Shown here one piece after another: positions 32,783 through 44,616 of a DNA stretch of 64,000 bases (positions are counted from its first letter, which is position 1; every line of letters starts with the position of its first letter). Position numbers and translations under genes: made by a program. A model generated the notes under the pieces. It was not told where the DNA came from, did not search any database, and saw only the letters and a program-made list of their open reading frames with translations. Source of the DNA: Pseudo-nitzschia pungens (lineage: Eukaryota > Bacillariophyta > Bacillariophyceae > Bacillariales > Bacillariaceae); contig CM074764.1 in the NCBI GenBank assembly GCA_037355855.1, forward strand, positions 2,976,001 through 3,040,000, given 5' to 3'.

Positions 32783-33252
32783 AGTTGAAAAGGAGTAACA
32801 ACGGGATTGACAAAAAATATTAAATTTGAAATCCGAACAACAGAGACAAAAAATGACAAAAACTTCCACGCACATTGAGCTGCACATTCTAGATTGTCGG
32901 AAGGAAGCAAGCCATCGTTCGCGGTTGCGTGCAACTTGCGTCGCTGTGTTTTTATTGACGATCTGCTGTATTTCGGAGCAGACGATCCGCAGGACGACAA
33001 CGTTGACTGGCGTGTCCCTGTTGTTGGTCCGACCAACAACCAAAACAAATTCGTTTTGTTTCCTTTCTTTCCGACACAATCACATCTCTTCCACGTTTTC
33101 CACCAGGTTTTGAGCTGTAACACTATCAAAATCCATCTAAACTAGCTAGTCATATCACCGCGCCGTAGAAGAACACTAAAGTGAAGTGCCAACATAAAGT
33201 CAAGATAACATATCTCGTTCTATCAATGCGTGTATTGTAACATGTCTGAGCA
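32783..33252. other. intergenic region between convergent genes
   Basis: 470 bp. It contains GTTGTTGGTCCGACCAACAAC, an 8-9-bp stem hairpin near 33021-33041, which could mark a transcript end. No ORF that I trust. Confidence 0.4.
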
Positions 33253-34542
33253 TTAGACCAGCGCATACATTCGAGTTGCCTGTTGCGGTGATCTTCGAGG
33301 TATGGGTCTGGGTCCCCCTATGGGCCTTCGCTTGGCATCTCTTGGATGGGCGGGCAACTGAATTGGTCCGCTGGAGCTGCTGGAAGCGGTTTTCACAATG
33401 GGTGCAAAGTCGTTAGTTTCCTCCGGTAGGAAGTGATTACTTCGGCTAGGATGAACGTTATGGATGGAATTGCCTGCAGCGTATTGACTATTGGAATGGC
33501 CGCCGTCCTCCCTTCGGAGTGATTGGTTGGATGACTGTTCGGAACTGTCCAAGGAAAACGATCTACTGCATTTTGTTCCGATCGCACTATTCGTTTTGGT
33601 GACGGTTGAGCGTAGAGCGTAGTTGGAAGCCATTGCGTTTTCTTTTTCCTGCATTGGCGAATGTTGTTTTTGTTTTGTTTTTGTTGCTGTTTTTGCTGTT
33701 TCTGTTGTTTTTGTTGCTGCGCGTACAGTTGCTGTTGCTGCTGCTGCTGCTGTTGGGCGTGCATCAAATTTCTCTTGCGCCAGACCGGAAGACGATCGTA
33801 CGAATTATTGATTTCGTACCCCGCCGCAACTTCCGTAGAAGTGACACTGACACTGGCTGCATCGGAGGAAAAGGATCCTCGCCGGAGAATCAACCCTCTT
33901 GGGGTCCGGAATCTATCGCACAAGATGCTGGCATCATGCGGAACCGGCACCGCCGAGCACAGGGCGCAATTTTTCGTAGAGGCCCTGGTCTCTCCTGGTT
34001 TTTGGCTATGGCCCGAGCAGTTTCGATAGTGCCTCCAGACGCGTCTAGAATTTTTGCATCCAGGCACCTCGCAATCACGTCCCGCTGTACAAGTTATGAT
34101 GTGCGCAAAGAGGCGCTTTGAAGCACAGCAATGGACCACACCAGAGGGACAATCGCTCAACCCGTCGCAGGGGCAGGTTGCAGCTGTTTGGCGTCATCAA
34201 TGGAACGAATCGCTCGTGGTGTGAGCAAGTACACCATAAAACAATGCGACCGAGTTTCATTCAAGGTTTTTGCACAATGATTCAAATCGCGCCTATTTCA
34301 AGTTTCGAATACACTACTGATCGGCATGCGAATCGTTTCTCCCATTACGACCTCGACAACGAACGACCGAACTCACCATGAAACAGCACCCTCAATTTCG
34401 ACCGGTTTCGAGCCAGTTCCGGGTCATTATCGTAGTAGTAATCGTCATCGCCTTCGCCTTCGCCGTCGCGAGTAGCTAGAGGATTTTCGATCTTGGATTC
34501 CTGCATAATCTGTTGGTTTGATGAATGTTTCTCTACTATCAT
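33253..34542 (-). CDS. TAZ-zinc-finger-like protein with a polyglutamine tract
   Basis: Exon 1 is 34377-34542, starting at the ATG of MIVEKHSSNQQIM. A 193-bp intron (34184-34376; donor CATG|GTGAGT, acceptor AACAG|CTGC) leads in frame to ATCPCDGLSDCPSG. Exon 2 encodes a TAZ-like Zn module: HCCASKRLFAHIITC, GRDCEVPGCKNSRRVWRHYR, then NCALCSAVPV. TAZ domains occur in CBP/p300-type transcription co-activators and bind activator peptides. After an 11-Gln run and QQK repeats (33665-33765) two frames are possible: one ends at 33393, the other continues from MQEKENAMASNY to 33253. The second has more protein-like sequence, so a small intron or a frameshift in the repeat is likely. The C-terminus is uncertain. 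Confidence 0.65.
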
Positions 34543-35092
34543 CTTGTTGATGATTGATTGATCAGATGATGTTCCTACGGTACCGTACAACTGTCCGTGC
34601 TCTGTCTGGAATGAAACACGAAGTACAAGTAAGGCTTACGAGTAAGGTAAGCAAATTAGAAACCTAACCACCAACAGCCGCCGAATTAATTTCTGCGTCC
34701 AATATTGTTAAACAACAATTATTGCACCAACACCATTGGCAATTGTACTGTGGCGATACTTACCAATACATAACGTACGATGCAAACCGTAATTACGAAC
34801 GGGTATCTGTGCGTTAGAAAGAAAAAACATTGACCAATCGGAGTCGTGCTCCAGGAATGTATTGGTTCACTCTTGCGAGCCAAGCCGTTTGATCCTCCCG
34901 CCAAATCTTTACACGCGTGATTGAAAGAAAATGGTTGTGCCCCTTTCGGTTGATGATCCGATGCGCTAGGTGACTGACTGACTGACTCGACTCATCCGAA
35001 GCTACTCAAGGTCCCAAACTGGTCATGATCGAATCCACACTTTCGAAGAGTGCGAATATCGAATACGTAGTACTTTTTTAACTTTGCTACTA
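34543..35092. other. upstream region of the TAZ-like gene
   Basis: Contains AGTAAGGCTTACGAGTAAGG (34628-34647) and related words, and a GACTGACTGACT tract at 34972-34986. No gene seen. Confidence 0.45.
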
Positions 35093-35650
35093 TCGTTTAT
35101 TAGGGGCGGCCAAAATCTACTGTGCCACAGTTGATTTTCACCATCTTTATTTCAGAGTCATATTAGTCAAATATCAGTTTTTTACTGATCTGATGAGTCC
35201 TATTGGTTAATTGTTTGACACCATCGGATCAGACCATCACAAACATATTTAATATTTACCGTCATCTGTCATGCTCACACGAGAAAACATACCAATTTGA
35301 GAAAGATGAGAAGAAAGTGTGTCGATGATGGTTCTTTCCAAAAAACTGAGAAACCTACCTAAAATCAATGCACAGAAAAATTGAATCAAACTAGTCATTA
35401 CTAGTAAATACATGAGGGGGGAAATCGGCGCATATACCCCAATACAAAATTTCATGTGCAAACTTAGTTGAGTATTTGCAACAACAAGAGCACCTCTGAA
35501 GTCCATATACCTGCTATGGAAAGAGGAGAGTGAGAGCTTTCTAACAAGCCATTACTTGTTGATATTGGATCGATACTTTAGAAGTTAGGATTGCTAAAAA
35601 AAAAATGGCACATATGTGCCAATTTTCATGCGAGCACCCCTACTAAACGA
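35093..35650. mobile_element. TA-flanked MITE, copy 1
   Basis: 558 bp with ends TCGTTTATTAGGGG and CCCCTACTAAACGA, bounded by TA (35091-35092 and 35651-35652). Inner parts (CTGTGCCACAGTTGATTTTC; CAGTTTTTTACTGATCTG; GACTCATCAG-type words) also occur in the element at 38508. No coding capacity; Tc1/mariner-type ends. Confidence 0.75.
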
Positions 35651-35854
35651 TAATACTTACACTACCTACGGAAACTACTATATTCAAAAATATCATCCAC
35701 CTCATCCAATTCTTCTTCTGAAGAAGAATACCACTCCTGCCTTCCTTATCTAAGTTACTTTCCTCATCATTGGTTCATTCAACGTACACAGCAGATCAGG
35801 TACTCATCGTAGGAAAAGCCAAATGACCATCATGTCATTTCTTCATTCTTCCAT

Positions 35855-36400
35855 CTGACCTTGTTTCCTGCAACTTTTATGACCGCAATGATTTTGGTCA
35901 AGTGATGCATTATGAAGATATTTCACCTCGATATTATGCTACTTACTGTCGGGGTATGGTCATTGTGTATGACTTCTACTATAACCAGATACCCAGCCCC
36001 TGCAGTTAGTTCACAAGCGAGCAAGTTTAGCAAGCGCATCGATCATCAAGTACAGTGCTACAATGTACAGTGCGTACACTGTGTACTGGATCTACAGGGT
36101 GTCAGTAAAAGGTATGGTCACTACATTGAATTAAGTACTGGACCTACATACCCTGACCCTTTACCGACATACGAATCAGCGAATTATTATTCGGAGCTCC
36201 ATCCGAGCTCTCACTATTTGGAATACTCTCAGTCTTTAAACCTCTAAAAAGAACACATCATGCCCGGCATCGATACTTGACATCTCTAACGTACCTCTAG
36301 AGTGGTAGCTAGTGTGCTCATGGTATATGCAACAGTGTTTGAACAGTATCCTCTGTAGTCTAACCATTTGCTAGCACTCCGTGCTGTCCTGTTGTTGCTG
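35855..36400 (+). repeat. ~500-bp repeat, left copy of an inverted pair
   Basis: Matches the reverse complement of about 51790-52345: ATATTATGCTAC, GGTATGGTCATTGTGTA, ATAACCAGAT, CCCCTGCAGTTA, GAGCTC-rich end, TAGCTAGTGTGCTC and CACTCCGTGCTG. The last 100 bp are also distantly similar to a part of the 1,492-bp units (GAACAGTATCC, CACTCCGTG). Confidence 0.7.
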
Positions 36401-37217
36401 CTCTCCTATTGTCGACGGACGAATATCTTTACAGCATTACTGCCATTTCCTGCAATGATCCTTGGTTGTTGCCAGCAATCAACACACCACACAATCCACA
36501 GATTGTCAAACCAGCACCTACCTCCTGCAACATCGCTTCTTGAATATTTCTACCAATTGAGCAATCATCTGACATAGTCCCATTCGTCTCAACTTTATCT
36601 AGTTCCAACCGTTGCATGCACTCGGAAAGGGCATCAACACATTTCACTATTCCTTCCTTCATACTTTGTAGCTTTTCTTTGTAGCTTTTCTATTCTTGCT
36701 CCTTGAAAACCACTATTTAGTAGACCATAAGATGTTTTGAGTTTGATGTGGGTCCAATTGGTCAGTGCCATGATGTCATTCACTTCTTCAGTCCGCCTTT
36801 CCCCTTCAGTCAAAATGGAAGGAAAGTTGTGGCACGCTGCGTGAGGATCTAAGACATACAAGCCTTCCTGAGCTTGATTGTACCTGGACCACCCATTGAG
36901 TTGTCATCATCATCAGTACCACTTGCAGTCATTGTAATGGTGGCATCACTGTCATATTGCTGGCCTTCATCGTTTCCCTGTTCTTGTTCTTGCTGTTTGT
37001 TTTCAAGGTCTTAACAAACGGGTAATGATCAATTACCCCCAAACTGAAAAATCTCAGTTACCAACATAAGTGTCAACAAGTGTACCCGTACCTGGCCGTA
37101 CTGGTACTGGTACTTGTACCAGTACCGGTACCTACTCATTATGTATCTTAGAAGTACCATACCAACCTTAGTGTTCAATATGAGAAGGTAAAATCTCACC
37201 ATATTCATGTTGGTACC
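36401..37217. other. repeat-flanking DNA with possible old coding fragment
   Basis: On the minus strand, about 36980-36640, an open stretch reads like a protein fragment (NEGQQYDSDATITMT-like acidic part, then YVLDPHAACHNFPSILTEGE and LTNWTHIKLKTSYG), and another frame at 36662-36429 encodes KEGIVKCVDALSECMQRLE. I do not recognise a family. 37085-37135 is rich in GGTACTGGTACTTGTACC-like palindromes. Confidence 0.4.
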
Positions 37218-39340
37218 GTGATGGTAACTACACAGTATGCAACTAAAAAGAATGAGTACCAGAAAACATGTACAATTTCTACGTGGGCTCATTCGGCGCG
37301 CGCAAAACTCATTTGGTTACAAAAAAGAATGAGTACCAGGGAAACACGTACAATCCTACATGGCATTCACTCTCACTCAGATGGGTGTGAGCGATGCCTA
37401 AGACTGGTAGAAGGCATCACAAAAATATTTCTAAGTCAAAAACTAAAAACGCCGTGTAAAATCACGTGATAAAATCTGACATCGATTTTTTCTTTAGATG
37501 TTATCTGATTTTGCTTGACATCGGGTCGGCCAATCTAAAGAGCAGATTCACAGACCAACAAGGGTAACAACAATAAACTTGATCTTTGAAAACATGCTTT
37601 AGCAGCAACAACAGGGGTACTTCCCCTAGCCAACAAAATAAACAGCAATACTACTAGTACTAGTAGTGAAACATCAGGGTGTTGGTGCAAGGCTGCCAGG
37701 ATACTACTACTACTGATACTACCTAGAGTACTATCCTGATAGACAGCATACATCTCCAGATGTGATTGTTAGATATACCAGAGCTCATGCTTGTTTAGAT
37801 GTTCTCATGGAGCTAGTAGTATAGTAGAAATACATGAAATGCTGCTAGTAATACTACTACTAATAGTAAGAAAATGCATATCAACATTGGTATCATGGTG
37901 TCCATGGTACAGAGCCAGCTAGTATACTACAACAAGGTAACAAGATGCTGTCACAAATACAGAGCTGAGCTGAGCCCCTTTTAATTAAGCACCCTATTGT
38001 GCCCTCTCTATCCACTGATACTACTATTCTACCTCTAATGGAGTGTCATGTAGTATCTGTGTGTTTGCAATAGCGCTTGAACAGTATCCCCCTGTAGACT
38101 TACTGTTTGCCAGTACTCCGTGAGCTGCTGTTATTGCTGTTTCTGTTGTCTTATTCATATCTCTTGCTGATGATCAAATATCAAAGTAGTACTAGTAGTA
38201 GTACTAGTAGTACTACCACTACTACCACTGCTAGTATTACTAGTACTACTACCACTACCACCACTACTACTAGTACTACTAATAGAAGTAGTACTGCTAA
38301 TAGTAGCAGAAGCCTTGGCATGGTGTTTTGGTGTTTTGTATTTTCTTCTGTCAAATAGTGAGCAAACAGTGGATTACAGGGGGTTTTGTGAAGCCTTCGG
38401 AGAGTTGACTGACAGAAATTTCGATAGACATGAGTCCTGTCTTTAAGATAATAATGAATCCTGTCTTTAAAATAATGCAACGAAGGTTGCGCACCTCCAC
38501 GTTAATATCGTTTAGTGATGGCGCCCGGAAAAATATCCAAAAATCAACGCAATAGCGTTGATACATTTTGGAGCAATCCTAACTTCTAAACTATTCATCC
38601 AATATCAACAAGTAATGGCTCATTAGAAAGCTCTCACTCTCCTCTTTCCATAGGTATATAGTTTTATATACTTCAGAGGTGCTCTTGTTGTTGCAAATAC
38701 TCAATGAAGTATACATATGTGAAGAGATTAAATATTGAATAATCAACGCATATGCGTTGATTTTTGGATATTTTTCCCCCTCGCGCATTTACTAGTAATG
38801 ACTAGTTTGATTCATACACCGATTGACCAATAGGACTCATCAGATCAGTAAAAAACTGATATTTGACTATTAGGACTGAGAAAATTGTCACCGGACCAAG
38901 TGTTCCTGACAGCTGCCTGACAGCACCTTCTGTGCTTTGACTCGTCAGATTAATATCTAATTGAAATTTGACTAAAACGACTTGAAAAAAGGATGCGCAC
39001 CATAATTTATTTCGGAAATGGAGTAAAATAAGACTACTTGGATTAATATTTTATTGAAATTTGACTAATTAGACTGTTAAAAAAATATGCGAAAATCAAC
39101 TGTGGCACAGTAGGTCCGGGCGCCATCACTAAACGATACGGAGAAAAAAACTACTGTTCCGGCAATCTGAAGGGGGTCTAAGACGCAACCGGTACCGGTA
39201 CTGTACTCTCAGCCATTTAAAACGGTCCCGTCCGTCAAAAAATGAGGCGTACTTAGGAACGTACCTATGTATACGTACTATGTAGTAGGAGTTGCACGAG
39301 CGCGTAGCGCGCGCAACTAGGGTTGCATTTGACGGATACC
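37218..39340 (+). repeat. 1,492-bp repeat unit, copy A (with MITE insertion)
   Basis: Starts GTGATGGTAACTACACAG and ends GCATTTGACGGATACC. Without the MITE at 38508-39136 and its extra TA the length is 1,492 bp, as for copies B and C. It contains AAAAAGAATGAGTACCAG twice near its start, (TAC/TAG)n runs at 37650-37720 and 38185-38300, and near its end a hairpin of GTTGCACGAGCGCG and CGCGCGCAAC. No ORF of note. Confidence 0.85.
38508..39136. mobile_element. TA-flanked MITE, copy 2
   Basis: 629 bp with ends TCGTTTAGTGATGGCGCC and GGCGCCATCACTAAACGA, TA at 38506-38507 and 39137-39138. Copy B has the uninterrupted site (GTTAATACGGAG at 40629-40640), so both the insertion and the TA duplication are directly visible. 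Inside it shares words with the MITE at 35093 (AAATCAACTGTGGCACAGTA). Confidence 0.88.
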
Positions 39341-40832
39341 GTGATGGTAACTACAAAGTATGCAACTAAAAAGAATGAGTACCAGAAAACATGTAGAATT
39401 TCTACGTGGGCTCATTTGGCGCGCGCAAAACTCATTTGGTTACAAAAAGAATGAGTACGAGGGAAAACACGTACAATCCTACATGGCAGTCACTCTCACT
39501 CAGATGCCTAAGACCGGTAGAACGCATCACAAAAATATTTCTAAGTCAAAAACTAAAAACACCGTGTAAAATCACGTGATAAAATTTGACATCGATTTTT
39601 TCTTTAGATGTTATCTGATTTTACTTGACATCTCTTCGGCCAATCTAAAGAGCAGATTCACAGACCGGCTAGGGTAACAACAATAAACTTGAACTTTGAA
39701 AACATGCCTTAGCAGCAACAACAGGGGTACTTCCCCTAGCCAACAAAACAAACAGCAATACTAGTACTAGTACTAGTGAAACAGGGGGGTGTTGGTGCAA
39801 GGCTGCCAGGATACTACTACTGGTACTACCTAGAGTACTGTCCTGATAGGCGCCAGCATGTATTTCCAGATGTGATTATTTGTTTGATATACCAGAGCTC
39901 ACACTTGTTTAGATGTTCTCGTGGAACTAGTAGTTTTGTACAAATACATGACGAAATGATGCTAGTAATACTACTACTACTAGTAGTAGTAGTAGTAGTA
40001 CTAAGATGCATACCACCAGCATTGGTATCACCATGCCCATGCTGGAGTGCTATGCTACAAGGGAATAAGATGATGTCACAAATACAGAGCTGAGCTGAGC
40101 TGAGCTAACTCCTTTAAATCAAGCACTAAATCATGCCCCCACTATTGACTAATACTATTGTACCTCTAGGGGAGTGTCTTGTAGTATCTGAGCATATACA
40201 ATAGCGCTTGAACAGTATCCCCCTGTAGACTCACTGTTTGCCAACAGTCCGTGGGCTGCTGTTATTGCTGTTTCTGTTGTCTTATTCATATCTCTTGCTG
40301 ATGATCAAATATCAAACTAGTAGTAGTAGTAGTATCCAGTACTATTACTAGTACTACTAATACTACTACTACTAGTAGTAATACTATTACTAGTAGTAGT
40401 CCTATTGTTAGTACTAATAGTACTGAGTTGGCCCATCATGTTGTGGTTCCTCTACTATGGAAGTGTAGACAGTTGTCTTAGTGAAATAGTGAGCAAACAG
40501 TGGATTACAGGGGATTTTGTGAAGCTTTCGGAGAGGCGACTGACAGAAATTTCGATAGACATGAGTCCTGTCTTTAAAATAATGAGTCCCGTCTTTAAAA
40601 TAATGCAACGAAGGTTGCGCACCTCCGTGTTAATACGGAGAAAAAAACTACTGTTCCGGCAATCTTAAGGGGGTCTAAGACGCAACTGGTACTGTACTGT
40701 CAGGCATTAAAAATGGGTCCCATACGTTAAAAAATGAGGCGTACTTAGAAACGTACCTATGTATACGTACTATGTAGTAGGAGTTGCACGGGCGCGAAGC
40801 GCGCGCAACTACGGTTGCATTTGACGGATACC
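39341..40832 (+). repeat. 1,492-bp repeat unit, copy B
   Basis: Directly joined head-to-tail to copy A with no spacer. Same start and end as A. It has a few small indels, for instance the loss of GGGTGTGAGCG near 39503, and differs from A and C in its last 150 bp. Confidence 0.85.
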
Positions 40833-40833
40833 G

Positions 40834-40905
40834 TACTCGTAACCTTACTCGTAACCTTACTCGTAACCTTACTCGTAACCTTACTCGTACCTTACTCGTA
40901 CGTAA
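40834..40905. repeat. 12-bp tandem repeat ACTCGTAACCTT
   Basis: About five units of ACTCGTAACCTT, ending in degenerate ones. It is a concentrated form of the word found in many intergenic regions of this window. Confidence 0.85.
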
Positions 40906-41270
40906 ACCTTACGTATCTCATGAGAAAGAAACTAGTAGGAAAAACAGAAAGAGCAGGAAAACTTTAGCTACCTGTACTTGTACAGTAGATACGTTGTTGT
41001 TAGTTGTTGCCGCAGGTGCCATCCATAAAGAATTTCTCCGTTGAGAATGCTCTTTTACAACTAGGCACTATGCAATAGACGCAAAGCAATTCTAAACATT
41101 ATCTTCGCACAAACTTCGGACGGTAAGAACTGATGCGATCACGAAAACAAACAGTACGGTTTGGAAAGAGTCTCTACCGGCAACCCCTGAAAAATCTATT
41201 CCGGACCAAAATGTTTTACTTTACAAATATGCAAATATAGATGCGGTTCACAAAGAAAAACACATTGTTA
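40906..41270. other. DNA left of the two-gene transposon
   Basis: About 365 bp with no gene seen. It would have been continuous with 46149 onwards before the transposon inserted at TA 41269-41270. Confidence 0.4.
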
Positions 41271-41567
41271 CTACGGATCGCCTAACAATTGAAATAACAT
41301 TTTTTTTAAACAAAATTAAGGAAGATTAACGAAGATTAGCGTACATGTACCAAAAAAAAAGAACCTTAACCCCCTGCTTACCAAAAATTGACTCACAGTT
41401 CAGAGATCACTGAAAACCCTTCGACTGTCGTCATTGGCTGCCATTGACTCACCTAGAGGGGGATTGAAAAAATTAGCTGATTAGATCTATTTTGCGAGAA
41501 CACCATTGTTCTTCGGTTCGAACATGCTTTTCCGGCAACAACAGGTGACACTTGTTGCTTTACAGTA
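41271..41567 (+). repeat. left terminal inverted repeat
   Basis: About 297 bp, matching the reverse complement of 45843-46146 with small differences (for example TTCGGTTCGAACATGC against TTTGGTTCTTCTC near the inner end). It includes a run of 9 A after CATGTACC near 41349 and GAGGGGGATTGAAAAAATTAG. Confidence 0.88.
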
Positions 41568-41812
41568 GATTGAGATGACGAGAGTGGTCCTCGGAACTGC
41601 CAAAAAGGTCTTTACTGTCTTGGGTTGGTCTGCTTCTTGCTGGTTGGATCGGTGGGAATTAATTTCAGCTTGTTTGCTGAAATGGATCGATTCGGACGAG
41701 GAGATTTGTCCCAGTGGAGGTACACGACAATCATCCGGCAGTATCGATGGACTCGACAATTTACAATCTGATCGATTGAGATCAAATTTGAACAGAAAAT
41801 CACCTTGAAACC

Positions 41813-43690
41813 ATGGATAGCCCCATCAAATTTGAATACTCTGTCTCTGACAGCTCTCATGTCTCTGATCTCTCTGATGACGAGAGCAAGAAGATACCTC
41901 CAAAGACCGAGGATCCACCTCCGGCAAAGCCACCGGCAAAAAAATATCCACCAAATCCCCGTCGTCTCGCTTTGAAGGAGCTTTTGCTGAACAAGAGAAC
42001 AGCATTCAAAAAAGAGTATAAGGTCAACAGATTAACCACCTTCATGCGTCTGAATTTTACAACTCTCCACAACTGCAGATACAGAGACGATCTTAACAGA
42101 TATGCAGTGAATCTCAGAATCACGGGCTGCAACACAAAATCCATCCACACCAGATGGAATAATGCCTACACTACCCCATTTTTTGTTGGCATCCACTTTA
42201 CCTGGAAGCTGTTGAAGAAGAAACATGCTGATTTCACAGCAGAGCTGAGGAAGAGCAACAGAATAACAGCAAAACCACCACCTCCAGGAGCAGCAGCCAA
42301 ATTTTTGGACGCCCTGGAGAAAGAGTTGGATACGGCGATCGATCAGTATCTCGCTGCAGAGGAAGCAGCTGAAGCAAAGAAGGCCCGAAAGAAGCAGAAG
42401 AAGACTGTCTCCTTCTACAGCAACAACAAGGGAGAGCGCCCTCAGGATGAGATCCCCTACGATCTTGCAAAGGGAGACAGTATTCCTTGTCCAGGGTGCA
42501 AACACACCTTTGTGATGCCCATTGAATCCAAGCAAGAAATTGCTGAATACAACAAAGGAGTAGAAGAAGATTACCAGCGTCGGATGAAGCAGTACAACGC
42601 TCTGCCTGTTGCTGTCCAGAAAACCAAGACTAAACCACGGCGAGGCAAGATGAAGGAGAGAACGCTGGCATGTTACTGCTTCAAGATGCACTGTATGATG
42701 CAGGATACCGGTGGGAACTGTGAAAGATGCAGGGGTCATAAGGATAATGGTCGAATTTTCCTAAGTGAGGATGGAGACTTCTGTAGTTGTCATATTTGCC
42801 ACTGTGATTGCAAGCTTCTCTTTACAGAATCGACAAGGAACAAAATTGCTCGTGATCTGGATCCATTGGAGCAGGAACCGGAGAAAGATGCTCCAGGAAC
42901 AATGCAAGAATTTGTCGGGTATGTACAAGAGATAGTAGCTGAGTCCCATCGAGAAGAGTTCCGGTCCAATCCAACAGCGTCGAAGGAAGAGATCTCCCGG
43001 AATGCCTGTACCAACTCCTTGTACTCCATTGTCAGCAATCCCCATCTTGCCTCTGCGCGATTCCAGAAGAGGATCAAAGCAGCTGCCGGTCCAATGAAAA
43101 AGACTTCCATCGATGGGAAGACTATCGAACAACTCCGAGCTGAACAGAAGGGACGAGCTCCTGCTGAAGACTCCAGGTACCATCGAAATAGACTTATGGA
43201 GGGAGCTCCAGGCATGGATGAGAGCCGGTTCCTCTCCAACGGCTCTAAAAAGAAGAACCCCCCCGGTGTACCAACCGAAACACCGGAAGACTTCAACTTC
43301 AACGGAACATCTGCTCTCCAACCAATCACAATCGATGCAGATACTGGAGAATCCAAACAGAACCCAAGGCAATTGTTGACTACTCCACCAGTTGTTCCTC
43401 CACCGGTACCCACAGCAGCAGCGAAACAGGCGACACCGGCAGCAATCCAAGAGGTCCGGGGCATTGCATGTGTCCGGGCCGATGAAGAAGACACCAGTCC
43501 GACTTCTGCTGACGCCCTGGACTTGATTGCAGGGAACCTCTCCTCCAGGAAGAACAGTGAATTGTCGAATGAAATCAAAGAGCGAGTCGTAAACCTCGAC
43601 CGGAAAGGGCAATCCCCAGAGAAGATTACCACCAACATGGTCCGGTGGTACAAGAGGCGCAAGCGCCAGCAGGAAGAAGACAAAAAATAA
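41813..43690 (+). CDS. transposon accessory protein, Cys-rich, unknown family
   Basis: 625 aa, ATG at 41813 (MDSPIKFEYSVSDSS). I do not recognise it. Residues 1-50 are acidic then Pro/Lys-rich. About 55-150 is a basic helical part (RRLALKELLLNKRTAFKK, THWKLL-like) that could bind DNA. A Cys/His cluster follows: CPGCKHTF near 226, then CYCFKMHCMMQ, GNCERCRGHKDNG and CSCHICHCDC at 286-332, enough for several zinc ions. The C-terminal 200 residues are Pro-rich and end in a very basic helix (WYKRRKRQQEEDKK). It lies 246 bp inside the left TIR, convergent to the transposase. A role in target choice, end binding or transposition control is inference. Confidence 0.75.
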   Translation: MDSPIKFEYSVSDSSHVSDLSDDESKKIPPKTEDPPPAKPPAKKYPPNPRRLALKELLLNKRTAFKKEYKVNRLTTFMRLNFTTLHNCRYRDDLNRYAVNLRITGCNTKSIHTRWNNAYTTPFFVGIHFTWKLLKKKHADFTAELRKSNRITAKPPPPGAAAKFLDALEKELDTAIDQYLAAEEAAEAKKARKKQKKTVSFYSNNKGERPQDEIPYDLAKGDSIPCPGCKHTFVMPIESKQEIAEYNKGVEEDYQRRMKQYNALPVAVQKTKTKPRRGKMKERTLACYCFKMHCMMQDTGGNCERCRGHKDNGRIFLSEDGDFCSCHICHCDCKLLFTESTRNKIARDLDPLEQEPEKDAPGTMQEFVGYVQEIVAESHREEFRSNPTASKEEISRNACTNSLYSIVSNPHLASARFQKRIKAAAGPMKKTSIDGKTIEQLRAEQKGRAPAEDSRYHRNRLMEGAPGMDESRFLSNGSKKKNPPGVPTETPEDFNFNGTSALQPITIDADTGESKQNPRQLLTTPPVVPPPVPTAAAKQATPAAIQEVRGIACVRADEEDTSPTSADALDLIAGNLSSRKNSELSNEIKERVVNLDRKGQSPEKITTNMVRWYKRRKRQQEEDKK

Positions 43691-44616
43691 ACTGTATTAT
43701 TAATTATTATTTAGTAGTGGTGGTTCCCCATGGTCGATTGCTGTAGATTGTTGCGTCGTAGATTGTCGTGTTGTAGATTGTTGGTTGTCCATTGTCGATT
43801 GCCGGTTGGTTGTCGATTGCCGGTGTAGTTGCTGGAGAGTAACTGTGGTGTTTTAATGTTGCCACCAGCAAAATTATGAGCTGCTGCTTGCTGCTGCTTG
43901 CTGCTGTTTGCTGTTGTTTGTTGCTGTTTGTTGCTGTTTGGTACTGCTGCTGGAGTGGATCGATCCATCCACTCGTGTTTTCGATTCCGGACTTTCGTGT
44001 ACCGGTATGTTCGATATCCAGACTTGTAGACCTAGAATAGCTAAAGAGAGGTCCAACACCTCTGAGTCCCAGCAGTTCTTCTATACTTGGACGCGTCCGC
44101 CGACTTCAATCCCAGGAGTTCTTCTATACTTTGCGGCGTCCGCCGACCTCAATCCCACCACCTGGACGTCCAAGGTTTTCTATTGTACCTATCTTCGATA
44201 TCCACCAATAGAGATGAATATAATCGATTCCCACAAGTGTTCGATACTTAAGACGTGGGAGTGACACGAGAGTGACACTACCGGCAGCGCTATTGGTACA
44301 CAAGCGAAAACCTATTACAAATAAACTGGAGCAGACCGGAGCAAACTCGAGCAACACTAATTCATTATTTCTATTTTTGCAACTCTGTAAAAGCAAATCC
44401 ACTAAACAACCACTAAGGAATACAACCAAATCGACAATCTACCATGGTGGAGACGCGACAATCGACAACTAATCATAGATAATTACTGATAATACAATTT
44501 ATTTCTTCTATCAATCAACAATCGACAATGGTGGAGACACGACAATCGACAATGGTGGGGACCCGACAATCTACTGGTGGAGGGAGACGCGACAATATAC
44601 AGAGGGGGGGGGGCTA
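43691..44616. other. low-complexity spacer between the two transposon genes
   Basis: 926 bp. It contains GTAGATTGTTG/GTCGATTGCCGG repeats (43732-43830), a CTGCTGCTTG/TTGCTGTTTG run (43880-43950), a ~58-bp repeat (TTCTTCTATACTT...GCGTCCGCCGAC at 44078-44103 and 44110-44147) and ACAATCGACAATGGTGGAGAC repeats (44440-44600). Good place for both transcript ends. Confidence 0.7.

Noticed and set aside
33661..34029. Plus-strand Cys/Phe-rich ORF opposite the TAZ-like gene
   Set aside because: It is the antisense of the CAG/CAA repeat and has no independent coding signs.
39301..39321. Helitron 3' end (hairpin followed by CTAG)
   Set aside because: CTAG is within the stem in copy A and reads CTAC in B and C; no TC start or helicase.
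39139..40832. Copy B as an LTR retrotransposon with ~195-bp LTRs
   Set aside because: The left 'LTR' is simply the end of copy A, and copy C has only one such end. No gag, pol, primer site or target duplication is present.
42761..43683. Minus-strand ORFs of 283 and 297 aa inside the transposon
   Set aside because: Shadows of the 625-aa ORF, rich in Ser/Cys/Phe from reverse reading; two overlapping frames cannot both be coding.
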